A DNA stretch of 51,826 nucleotides from Phycisphaerales bacterium (lineage in GTDB: Bacteria; Planctomycetota; Phycisphaerae; SM23-33). Under the pieces are notes generated by a model. It saw nothing but the letters and a program-made list of their open reading frames with translations. It was not told where the DNA came from and ran no database searches. A program made the translations under genes and the position numbers. This document shows positions 9,401 to 16,578 of the stretch, piece after piece. Within the stretch, counting starts at the first letter, position 1, and each line of letters opens with the position of its first letter. Location: NCBI GenBank assembly GCA_018644725.1, contig JABGPZ010000064.1, forward strand, positions 1 through 51,826. Reading direction: 5' to 3'.

Positions 9401-10992
9401 GTCACCTGGGCGAACTTCTGCTTGAAATAGTTGAACATCGCCTTGGGCTGGTCACTGAGAACCGCCAGCGGCGCGTCGTTGCCCATCGAGCCAATCGGCT
9501 CTTGGCCGTTGACGGCCATCGGCATCTGAATCATCTTCAGCTCTTCGCGGGTATAGCCGAAGAGGGTGAGGTTCTGCGCGAGGGTCTCCGCGTCGGGGGT
9601 GCTGGCCTTGGAGGGGCCCAGCAGTCCGCGCAGCTCGATCTTGTTCTTGTTGAGCCACCGGCGATACGGTGCCTGGCGGGAGATCTTGCCCTTGATTTCG
9701 TTGTCGTCGATGATGCGGCCTTGCTCGGTGTCCACGAGGAACATCTTGCCCGGCTGGAGTCGGCCACGCTTGACGATCTGGTCGGCGGGGAACTCGATCA
9801 CGCCGGATTCACTGCCGAGGACCACCAAGCCGTCTTTGGTGACGGTGTAGCGGCACGGGCGCAGGCCGTTGCGGTCGAGCGTGCCACCGAGGACCGTGCC
9901 ATCGGTAAACAGCATCGCGGCCGGGCCGTCCCACGGCTCCATGATCGATGCGTGATATTCGTAGAACGCGCGCTTGTAGGTACTCATGTGATACGCGCCG
10001 CCGAAGGCTTCGGGCATCATCATCATCAGCGAGTGCGGCAGGCTGCGGCCGGAGAGCAGCAGCAATTCCAGCGCCTGGTCAAAGCTCGCCGAGTCACTTT
10101 GCTCGTCATACAGCACGGGGATCGCGTCGGCGAGGTCGTCGCCGAACACGTCGCTCGCGAGGAACGGTTCGCGGATCTTCATGCGGTGGCGGTTGCCCGA
10201 CAGCGTATTGATTTCGCCGTTGTGGCAGACCAAGCGGAACGGCTGAGCGAGCTTCCAGTTCGGGAAAGTGTTCGTGCTGTAGCGCTGGTGGACGAGCGCC
10301 ATCGCGGTTTTCATGCGCGGGTCGCTGAGGTCCGGGAAGTACGGGAACAGCTGGTGCGCCATGAACATCCCCTTATAGAGGATCGTCCGGCACGAGAGCG
10401 TATTGATGTAGAAGTCTTCGAGGACCTCGGGCAGCGCGGTGCGGATGTCCAGCTCGGCGCGGCGGCGGATGACGTAGAGCTTGCGTTCGAGCGCCATCGT
10501 CTCCAGGCCATTGCCATCGACGAAGACCTGGCGGATGACGGGCTCGGCCGCGAGAGCGATCTCACCGAGGAGGCTGTTGTCGGTCGGCACGTCACGCCAG
10601 GCGATCACGCCCAGGCCATAGTGCACGGCCGCCTTTTCGATGGCCGATTCGCACTGCGCGCGCAACGCGTCGTCCTGGGGCAGGAACACCACGCCCGCGC
10701 CGTATTGGTGGTCCGGCAGCGTGACGCCCTGTTCGGCGAGCACGGGACGGAAAAAATCGTCGCAGAGCTGGAAGAGAACCCCGCCGCCGTCGCCAGTGAC
10801 GTTGTCGGCCCCGGCCGCGCCGCGGTGGTGGAGGTTCATGATGACTTCGTTGGCTTTGGCCAAAATGTCGTGGCTGGCTTCGCCGTTGATGTTCACCACC
10901 GCACCCACGCCGCACGCGTCGTGCTCGTTGCTGCGGCTGTAAAGGCCTTGGTCCTTGGGACGAAGAGGCGTCGATTGATTTCGCTCGGTCAT
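6406..10992 (-). CDS. gltB: Glutamate synthase large subunit
   Basis: Converts glutamine plus 2-oxoglutarate to two glutamates. From the ATG at 10992 the protein has 1528 residues, normal for GltB. An N-terminal propeptide of 26 residues is followed by Cys27 (DACGVGAV), the catalytic nucleophile of the class II glutaminase once processed. The central and FMN domains follow; a 3Fe-4S cysteine cluster is visible in CLIMRKCHHGTCPVG; the C-terminal GXGXG beta-helix (for example GATGGELYANGLAGERFAVR) closes the protein. An ATG at 11025 is in frame, but AAAGGA nine bases before 10992 favours the shorter form. It leads the gltBD operon. Confidence 0.97.
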   Translation of the reverse strand: MTERNQSTPLRPKDQGLYSRSNEHDACGVGAVVNINGEASHDILAKANEVIMNLHHRGAAGADNVTGDGGGVLFQLCDDFFRPVLAEQGVTLPDHQYGAGVVFLPQDDALRAQCESAIEKAAVHYGLGVIAWRDVPTDNSLLGEIALAAEPVIRQVFVDGNGLETMALERKLYVIRRRAELDIRTALPEVLEDFYINTLSCRTILYKGMFMAHQLFPYFPDLSDPRMKTAMALVHQRYSTNTFPNWKLAQPFRLVCHNGEINTLSGNRHRMKIREPFLASDVFGDDLADAIPVLYDEQSDSASFDQALELLLLSGRSLPHSLMMMMPEAFGGAYHMSTYKRAFYEYHASIMEPWDGPAAMLFTDGTVLGGTLDRNGLRPCRYTVTKDGLVVLGSESGVIEFPADQIVKRGRLQPGKMFLVDTEQGRIIDDNEIKGKISRQAPYRRWLNKNKIELRGLLGPSKASTPDAETLAQNLTLFGYTREELKMIQMPMAVNGQEPIGSMGNDAPLAVLSDQPKAMFNYFKQKFAQVTNPPIDPLREGLVMSLMSFTGKQHNLLTETPEHCQQLKLAHPILTNNDIATLKNSEHPGLNVVTIDMTFDATAADPAAALQAGIDAMLASAEAAIADGANILVLSDRNSSETRCPISSLLGCSAMHHGLEQRKLRGEVGLVIESGEPRETHHFCVLLGFGANAINPYLLFDVMEDFRQRGKLNRDDLTSGEVLDQIIAALKKGILKTMSKMGISTVRSYQYAQLFEAIGLNSDVVDAYFSGTASRIGGVGLGQIAADSLTKHAKGFHTETSADLIDFGGEYHVRKDGENHLWSAEAVAAIHQAVRGDDYDAYKRYATAINDQSRKHNTLRGLFEFVPGDSVPLDEVEPASEIVKRFCTGAMSYGSISKEAHETMCIAMNRLGGMSNTGEGGEDPIRYQPTESGDSLNSAIKQVASGRFGVTIEYLSQGKEIQIKMAQGAKPGEGGQLPGHKVSETIAKMRYSTPGVTLISPPPHHDIYSIEDLAQLIFDLKCANPAAKISVKLVSEVGVGTVAAGVAKGQAAEVLVSGHDGGTGASPLSSIKHCGGPWELGLAETQQTLVLNGLRDRIRVQTDGQLKTGRDIVVAALLGADQYGFGTGALVSLGCLIMRKCHHGTCPVGIATQRPELREKFAGQPEHLMRYLLFIAEEARELMAELGYRSINEMIGHVERLSMSKAIEHYKAQGLDFSAIFHKPDCATDENVRLTAPQEDTRLAAQKDWAIIEQVQNAIDTGTPIGITGEIRNQDRTFGTILSSTIAKKYGQAGLPDDTITINLTGSAGQSFGAFLAHGVTLKITGDANDYVGKGLSGGKIIVSKPANASYPGRSNIIVGNTLLYGATGGELYANGLAGERFAVRNSGATAVVEGVGDHGCEYMTGGKVVVLGKTGVNFAAGMSGGLAYVFDDQQLFDTRCNLDMVDLEFVHSDDDKAFLFETITKHYEHTNSSLAKWILENWDAQVGRFVKVFPVDYRKALARMKNKAQRADDFESPGEEVFSGEKK

Positions 10993-11065
10993 TGGTCTGA
11001 TCCTTTCCAGATTCCCCACGCGCACCCTGCCCGCAGAGACCTGATCATTATGATATAGCTTCGGT

Positions 11066-11093
11066 ATTATAGGGACGATTTCGGATTCGTAAA
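11066..11093 (-). promoter_or_regulatory. Predicted gltBD promoter
   Basis: On the minus strand TTTACG (11088-11093), 16-bp spacer, TATAAT (11066-11071), in a markedly AT-rich 120-bp patch (11041-11160). Start near 11059 would give a leader of about 67 nt. Confidence 0.5.
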
Positions 11094-11278
11094 GTATTTA
11101 CTATTCTTATTTATTTTAATAGCGGTATTAGAGATTCTAATCTAGCTGTTTATTTTCGCCCATAACCACTTGCCACCAAACGAATTAAGCGCATTCACAG
11201 CATAGGGACAGTTCCACGAATCACCCTTTCATTTTCCGCGATTTTGATCCTGTTTCGTGGAAACTTTGCAAAACCCTC

Positions 11279-11306
11279 TTGCTGGAGCCTGTGTTTGGCC
11301 GAAAAT
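11279..11306 (+). promoter_or_regulatory. folK promoter, predicted leaderless
   Basis: TTGCTG (11279-11284), 16-bp spacer, GAAAAT (11301-11306), then six bases to the folK ATG. This explains why the only Shine-Dalgarno-like GGAG (11307-11310) sits too close to the ATG to work. Confidence 0.5.
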
Positions 11307-11312
11307 GGAGAT

Positions 11313-11804
11313 ATGGATCATCTCGCCGCCATTTCGCTTGGATCGAATTTGTCGCCCCGTCGTGAGACGCTTGCGCTCGCGCTGGAGCTGCTTGACGAGC
11401 ATCGTTTTGTCAGGGTCACCGCCGTCAGTGGGTATATCGAGACCGAGCCCGTGCTGGTCGGCAGCGACGACGACGCCGTCGGCCCGGAGGATCAGCCGAA
11501 CTATTACAATGCGGCCGCGCTGATTGAGACCACCCTCGCGCCGCAAGAACTGCTGGCGGTGATGCAAAATATCGAAGGGCGACTTGGCCGATGCCGCGAA
11601 ACCGAAATCCGATTCGGGCCGCGCACCTGCGACCTTGATCTAATCCTCTTCGACGACTGCATCCTCAACACGCCCATCCTCACCCTGCCCCACCCGCGCA
11701 TGGCCGAGCGTGAATTTGTCCTGCGCCCTCTCGCCGAAATCGCGCCCAAACTCCGCGACCCAATCACCGGAAAAACCATCGCGCAACTTCTCAAAGCACT
11801 GTAA
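11313..11804 (+). CDS. folK: 2-amino-4-hydroxy-6-hydroxymethyldihydropteridine pyrophosphokinase (HPPK)
   Basis: Transfers pyrophosphate from ATP to hydroxymethyl-dihydropterin, the step before folP (20926) in folate synthesis. 163 residues, normal for HPPK. Motifs: SLGSNLSPRRE at the N-terminus, YIETEPV, YYNAAALIET, RFGPRTCDLDLILFDD (metal-binding Asp pair) and LPHPRMAEREFVLRPL. The start is set by homology at MDHLAAISLGSN; the open frame extends upstream to 11244, but those residues are not HPPK-like. It diverges from gltB. Confidence 0.95.
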   Translation: MDHLAAISLGSNLSPRRETLALALELLDEHRFVRVTAVSGYIETEPVLVGSDDDAVGPEDQPNYYNAAALIETTLAPQELLAVMQNIEGRLGRCRETEIRFGPRTCDLDLILFDDCILNTPILTLPHPRMAEREFVLRPLAEIAPKLRDPITGKTIAQLLKAL

Positions 11805-11851
11805 CGCCCGGCGGCTTTCCCCATGTCTCTTTTCGTTATTTCTTTTCGCAA

Positions 11852-11934
11852 TCCTTTTCCTTGTCCCTTTCCTTGTCCTTGTCCTTGTCCCTTTCCCTGT
11901 CCTTTTCCTTTTCCCTTTCCTTGTCCTTGTCCTT
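11852..11934. repeat. Polypyrimidine simple repeat (CCTTGTCC / CCTTTCC)
   Basis: About 80 bp of one-sided C/T sequence built from slipped CTTGTC and CTTTCC units directly after folK. Its complement reads as Lys/Asp/Arg/Glu codons and produces a false ORF. It adjoins the REP cluster (11945 onward). Confidence 0.8.
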
Positions 11935-11944
11935 ATCTCTTTTC

Positions 11945-11968
11945 GTAGGGGCGAAAAATCTTTCGCCC
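11945..11968 (+). repeat. REP-type hairpin (consensus form, plus orientation)
   Basis: GTAG followed by GGGCGAAA, a 4-nt loop and TTTCGCCC. It is the exact reverse complement of the copy at 12069-12092, about 100 bp away, so the two make an inverted REP pair, the arrangement known as a BIME. Confidence 0.85.
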
Positions 11969-12068
11969 AATCCGTTTTCGTTGTTCCTTCTTCTGCACCC
12001 TTTTTCTATCCCCCCCTCTGTGCGCTGGATGTGACACCAATTTACACAACACAAACCCAAACACATTT

Positions 12069-12092
12069 GGGCGAAAGATTTTTCGCCCCTAC
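12069..12092 (-). repeat. REP-type hairpin (consensus), left flank of RAYT
   Basis: Identical 24-bp core to 4643 and 12836; GTAG precedes the hairpin on the minus strand. Confidence 0.85.
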
Positions 12093-12150
12093 GACACAGA
12101 CAAAACAAACAAAGAAACCGCAAAACAAAACAAACAAGGGATTCCCCTAC

Positions 12151-12174
12151 GGCATCCACAAGGGATGCCACTAC
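12151..12174 (-). repeat. REP-type hairpin, second subtype with perfect stem
   Basis: 24 bp: arms GGCATCC and GGATGCC around ACAAG, then ACTAC; GTAG lies at the foot on the minus strand. Same subtype as 4703. Confidence 0.7.
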
Positions 12175-12255
12175 AAAACAATGCAAAGATAAAATTACTT
12201 ATGGAAAACCTTTCTGTAGTTATTTTACTGAATTGGTCTTACACTAAATGCCTCC

Positions 12256-12801
12256 ATGGAATTTGACCCTCACATTCATCACCGCCGTTCCATCCGACGC
12301 CGCGGCCAAGACTATGCCCGCGCCGGGGCCTATTTCATCACTCTCTGTGCAGAAAACCGGAAATCGATCTTCGGACAAATCCGGCAGGAAACAATGCAAC
12401 TCTACCCACTCGGCCATGCGGCGGTGCAATGCTGGGAAACAATCCCCTCCCATTTTCCACATGTCAGACTTGATTCATTTGTGGTCATGCCCAATCACTT
12501 GCACGGAATTCTCTTTCTCGATGATTCCTGCCAGGAACCTCCCCTGCCGCCCAATGTTCCGCCGGTTTGGCCACCCGAGACAAAAACCCCGTCGCGGACC
12601 ATCGGTTCCATCGTGCGAGGGTTCAAAATCGGTGTGACAAAATGGGCGAAACAACACACATCAATTCAAGCCATCTGGCAACGCGATTATTTTGACCGCG
12701 TGTTGCGCGACCAGGAAGAACTCGTCAGAGCACGCAACTACATCGCCAACAATCCCCTTCAATGGGCTATCGACAAAGACAACCCGGAATGTCGTCCCTG
12801 A
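12256..12801 (+). CDS. REP-associated tyrosine transposase (RAYT, Y1/HUH family)
   Basis: 181 residues, typical for the family. Single-stranded-DNA endonuclease that recognises a GTAG tetranucleotide next to a REP hairpin. Visible signatures: HRRSIRRRG near the N-terminus, GAYFITLCAENR, the HUH metal motif in VVMPNHLHGILFL, and the C-terminal block YFDRVLRDQEELVRARNYI with the catalytic tyrosine followed by NNPLQWA. The intact frame and motifs suggest an active protein. No good Shine-Dalgarno precedes the ATG; the sequence around it (CATTTAGTG... on the other strand) gives little help. Its probable substrates are the eight GTAG hairpins in this window. Confidence 0.93.
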   Translation: MEFDPHIHHRRSIRRRGQDYARAGAYFITLCAENRKSIFGQIRQETMQLYPLGHAAVQCWETIPSHFPHVRLDSFVVMPNHLHGILFLDDSCQEPPLPPNVPPVWPPETKTPSRTIGSIVRGFKIGVTKWAKQHTSIQAIWQRDYFDRVLRDQEELVRARNYIANNPLQWAIDKDNPECRP

Positions 12802-12835
12802 GGGAGGAAAACAACACAAAGGACACAGAAAGATT

Positions 12836-12859
12836 GGGCGAAAGATTTTTCGCCCCTAC
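12836..12859 (-). repeat. REP-type hairpin (consensus), right flank of RAYT
   Basis: Same 24-bp core and orientation as 12069, beginning 34 bp after the transposase stop. Confidence 0.85.
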
Positions 12860-12928
12860 GACACAGACAAAACAAACAAGGAAACCGAAAAACAAAACAA
12901 ACAAGGGATGCCCCTACAATAATGAACA

Positions 12929-12962
12929 CAAAAAAGCCCGACGCATTTGCATCGGGCTTTTT
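12929..12962 (-). terminator. Bidirectional terminator serving ahcY
   Basis: GCCCGA (12936-12941) pairs with TCGGGC (12952-12957), with runs of A on the left and T on the right, so it works in either direction. It lies 68 bp beyond the ahcY stop on the minus strand and closes off the RAYT region on the plus strand. Confidence 0.8.
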
Positions 12963-13029
12963 CTATTGTCTCTTATCGATGTTCTCATGGCTGTCCGCCG
13001 CTTCGCGACGTGGGGGCCATGGCGCTCGC

Positions 13030-14439
<1,410 letters not shown>

Positions 14440-14510
14440 GAGAGTCCTTTCAGGGGAGTCTTCGGGGAATTGTCTGGGAATCACGCCAAAGCGTGTCTTC
14501 TAGTATAGAA

Positions 14511-14610
14511 AGCGGGCGGCATTTTTCTATGCGGTTTGAAACAATCGATTGTTTCAACGAGCACCCAAATCAGCGGGCGGCATTGTATCCGCACAACCCC
14601 AGTCTGTCAA
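14511..14610 (-). promoter_or_regulatory. ahcY promoter with palindromic operator and duplicated 13-bp box
   Basis: On the minus strand TTGACA (14605-14610), 17-bp spacer, TACAAT (14582-14587), close to consensus. A perfect 22-bp palindrome (half TTGAAACAATC, 14536-14557) lies about 30 bp downstream of the -10. A 13-bp box, AATGCCGCCCGCT on the minus strand, occurs at 14572-14584 (touching the -10) and again at 14511-14523, on either side of the palindrome. The layout suggests repressor binding. I could not fit the leader to the SAH riboswitch consensus. Confidence 0.65.
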
Positions 14611-14619
14611 TGAAAAGCA

Positions 14620-15576
14620 CTACAGATTATCGTCGGCGGCGAGGTAGGCGGCGATGGCGTCGGTGATGGCCTTGGCGGCGGCCAATTTCCCTTGGCTGCT
14701 ACCGAGGCGGGTGGCGTCGGCTTCGTCTCGGCTCGATCCGAGATCGATCAGCGCGGCCGCGGGAGACACCTTCTCGATCAGCGTCCCGTGATAGGTATGC
14801 TGGGCGGGGTCGTTGACGCGCGCGGCGGAGGTATGGCCGAGGCGCTTGGCGAGGTTGGCCGCAAGAAAATAGCTCGGCGAATCGTCATCACAGCGACGGG
14901 GATAGTACACTGCACCCCCGGCCGTGCCCATATTTGTATGCAGCGTCACCACCAGCGCGGGCTGGCGTGCGCGAATCCACTCTCCGCGCGTATTAATCGA
15001 GCGATACACATCGCCATTGCGCGTCAGCAAAACGTCAACCTGTTTCGTACGCAACAACTTGGCCGCCTCCATCGCGATCGCCAAGGTCACCTGCTTCTCC
15101 ATCCACAGCCCGGGCGCGACACTTCCGGCATCGACGCCGCCGTGAGCGGGATCGAGCACGACCAGCGGCTGGGTCGGTTTGTCGCTGATGCTCACCCACG
15201 GATCCGTCATCGCCGATTCCTTCGGCAAGGTCTCGCGAATGGCATCGCTGAGGGCAAACCCAACCGTCAACATCCCGTTGCGGTCTGAGATCGCCCCGGC
15301 AGCGACAACGCGTTGACCGTTGACAAACACCCGCGGAAGCGGAGTGCGACGAATCACGACACGATTGGCCCCGCCGACGAGAACCGCCCGATTCGCATCC
15401 GACTCCGACAGCGTCATCGACAGAAGATTCGCGAGCTGGATCATCGTCATGCCCGTCGACGTAGGAGTCGCAGGCAAATCGGCGACGGGGTCTTCACACC
15501 CGGCCATCCCACCCACAAGGCTCACGCCAATCAGGCACCAGACCAAACAAACTGAAATTCGTGAATAATGCATCAT
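14620..15576 (-). CDS. N-acetylmuramoyl-L-alanine amidase (Amidase_3) lipoprotein
   Basis: 318 residues from ATG 15576 (a second ATG follows directly at 15573). The N-terminus is a lipoprotein signal with lipobox GGMAGC. The C-terminal half, from VVLDPAHGG, is a zinc amidase that cuts the peptide from MurNAc: His in DPAHGGVDAGS, Glu in MEKQVTLAIA, His in VVTLHTN. The last conserved motif, usually an ELGF-type segment with a catalytic Glu, reads ALIDLGSSRDEAD, with Asp in that place. The middle (70-150) resembles an AMIN-like or copper-amine-oxidase-type small domain, but I cannot name it. Starts two bases after the upstream small gene stops. Confidence 0.85.
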   Translation of the reverse strand: MMHYSRISVCLVWCLIGVSLVGGMAGCEDPVADLPATPTSTGMTMIQLANLLSMTLSESDANRAVLVGGANRVVIRRTPLPRVFVNGQRVVAAGAISDRNGMLTVGFALSDAIRETLPKESAMTDPWVSISDKPTQPLVVLDPAHGGVDAGSVAPGLWMEKQVTLAIAMEAAKLLRTKQVDVLLTRNGDVYRSINTRGEWIRARQPALVVTLHTNMGTAGGAVYYPRRCDDDSPSYFLAANLAKRLGHTSAARVNDPAQHTYHGTLIEKVSPAAALIDLGSSRDEADATRLGSSQGKLAAAKAITDAIAAYLAADDNL

Positions 15577-15578
15577 CC

Positions 15579-15764
15579 CTATTTCGGCAATACCGGCGAT
15601 TCTGGTAATCCGCCCAGCAACATGTACGCCAACACGCCGATCCATGCCAGATAGATCCCCACCACTTTGGCGACACGCCATCGGTCGGACGACGCGGCGC
15701 GATCGGGAATCCCGTCCTGAATATCAATCGCCTCAATTGCGGGCGCGGGAGCAGATTTCGTCAT
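15579..15764 (-). CDS. Small single-pass membrane protein
   Basis: 61 residues from ATG 15764 (an in-frame ATG at 15782 is also possible). Acidic, Ala/Pro-rich N-terminal half, then one hydrophobic helix (VVGIYLAWIGVLAYMLLGGL) near the C-terminus. Its TAG stop is two bases before the amidase ATG, so translation is probably coupled. No family recognised; position suggests a partner of the amidase at the cell envelope. Confidence 0.6.
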   Translation of the reverse strand: MTKSAPAPAIEAIDIQDGIPDRAASSDRWRVAKVVGIYLAWIGVLAYMLLGGLPESPVLPK

Positions 15765-15922
15765 AGTCCTGTCTCTCTTCATGGCCTCGCGGCCTTGGTT
15801 CGGTCGTGTCTCAGCGATCCATCGCCAAGCATTGGACCCTGTATACCCCAGCAATCCGATCCTGTCAACCACTAAAAAGAGAAGAACGTCTTCGGGCGGG
15901 GGGCACATTGCGTTGCGCATGG

Positions 15923-15951
15923 AAAAACGCGGCCAGGCAAGCCCAGCCGCG
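15923..15951 (-). terminator. rpmB terminator
   Basis: CGCGGC/GCCGCG outer stem with a second GGG/CC inner pairing (15928-15951), followed on the minus strand by TTTTT. Confidence 0.8.
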
Positions 15952-15976
15952 CTTGAATTTTCAATTCCGCCAACGC

Positions 15977-16237
15977 TTAGGCGTCGGTTTCGGGCGTCCA
16001 GTCCCGTTTGAGGGGCTTGACAACGAGGCCCATCTTGATGGCCTTGGCCGACACGTTAATGCGGCAGACCTGGCCGTCGATGACTGCGCGGACACGCTGC
16101 ATGTTGGCCTTAAAGGTGCGTTTGTTGCGGCTGGTAATACGCTTACCGACACCGCCGAGATATTTGGCACGACCGCGGTAGTTCTTGTTTCCGCCGGCTG
16201 TGGTCTTTTTTCCGGTAAATTGGCATACGCGAGGCAT
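15977..16237 (-). CDS. rpmB: Ribosomal protein bL28
   Basis: 86 residues from ATG 16237 (AAAGGA nine bases upstream). Begins MPRVCQFTGKKTTAGGN, then GGVGKRITSRNKRTFKANMQ and a short C-terminal extension (RDWTPETDA). Structural protein of the 50S subunit. Single Cys in place of the four-Cys zinc form. It is monocistronic here, with its own promoter and terminator. Confidence 0.95.
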   Translation of the reverse strand: MPRVCQFTGKKTTAGGNKNYRGRAKYLGGVGKRITSRNKRTFKANMQRVRAVIDGQVCRINVSAKAIKMGLVVKPLKRDWTPETDA

Positions 16238-16279
16238 AAGTCTGTCCTTTCTGCGTGAGTATTCACGTTGAGGCGAGGA

Positions 16280-16307
16280 ATTATACACGCATCGCATTTG
16301 TTTGCAA
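16280..16307 (-). promoter_or_regulatory. rpmB promoter
   Basis: TTGCAA (16302-16307), 16-bp spacer, TATAAT (16280-16285) on the minus strand; leader of about 37 nt. Confidence 0.65.
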
Positions 16308-16367
16308 GCCTTTTTTTCAGATTTTCATGCCCCCGCAGAGAAAACAAAAATCCCGAAGGACTCTGCC

Positions 16368-16396
16368 TTGCTCCCAGAGTAGCCGAACGGTACAAT
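16368..16396 (+). promoter_or_regulatory. Promoter driving the 57-bp repeat array and GH10-like operon
   Basis: TTGCTC (16368-16373), 17-bp spacer, TACAAT (16391-16396). The transcript would start at about 16403, five bases before the first of four in-register ATGs. Confidence 0.55.
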
Positions 16397-16407
16397 ACAG
16401 ACCATCA

Positions 16408-16449
16408 ATGCTACGCTTTGAAACATTTTCAACGGCCACAATTGCCTGA
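16408..16449 (+). CDS. Mini-ORF 1 of the start-site repeat (13 codons)
   Basis: Encodes MLRFETFSTATIA and stops at TGA. The first seven residues equal the N-terminus of the GH10-like protein encoded from 16579. It is nearly leaderless if the promoter at 16368-16396 is used. Translation is inferred from its conserved start, stop and SD layout. Confidence 0.4.
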   Translation: MLRFETFSTATIA

Positions 16450-16464
16450 GGATACACAATACCA

Positions 16465-16506
16465 ATGCCACGCTTTGAAACATTTTCAACGATCACAATT
16501 GCCTGA
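16465..16506 (+). CDS. Mini-ORF 2 of the start-site repeat (13 codons)
   Basis: Encodes MPRFETFSTITIA and stops at TGA. GAGGA from the preceding copy lies 12 bases upstream of its ATG. A T-to-C change makes codon 2 Pro where the other copies have Leu. Confidence 0.4.
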   Translation: MPRFETFSTITIA

Positions 16507-16521
16507 GGATACACAATACCA

Positions 16522-16563
16522 ATGCTACGCTTTGAAACATTTTCAACGATCACAATTGCCTGA
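16522..16563 (+). CDS. Mini-ORF 3 of the start-site repeat (13 codons)
   Basis: Encodes MLRFETFSTITIA and stops at TGA, 15 bases before the ATG of the downstream gene. Same spacing and SD as mini-ORF 2. Confidence 0.4.
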   Translation: MLRFETFSTITIA

Positions 16564-16578
16564 GGATACACACTACCA

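Larger units (their letters stand above)
12069..12917. mobile_element. RAYT transposase gene framed by 82-bp direct repeats with REP hairpins
   Basis: Two 82-bp direct repeats (12069-12150 and 12836-12917) with few mismatches flank the transposase gene. Each begins with a consensus REP hairpin, runs through an A/C-rich spacer (CGACACAGACAAAACAAAC) and ends in AAGGGAT(T/G)CCCCTAC. The gene plus repeats looks like a unit, although RAYTs are usually resident genes that spread REPs and do not move as a conventional insertion sequence. Confidence 0.7.

Noticed and set aside
6391-11058. A 1555-codon open frame on the plus strand opposite gltB
   Set aside because: It mirrors gltB exactly, has no ribosome site or family motif, and its composition (Val/Ala/Asp/Arg/His rich) is what antisense reading of a GC-rich gene yields.
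11836-12186. A minus-strand ORF rich in Lys, Asp, Arg and Glu
   Set aside because: It is the complement of the polypyrimidine repeat and REP hairpins; no start signal and no non-repetitive coding content.
14440-14581. An SAH riboswitch in the ahcY leader
   Set aside because: I could not find the conserved SAH motif blocks; the DNA palindrome and duplicated box fit protein operators better.
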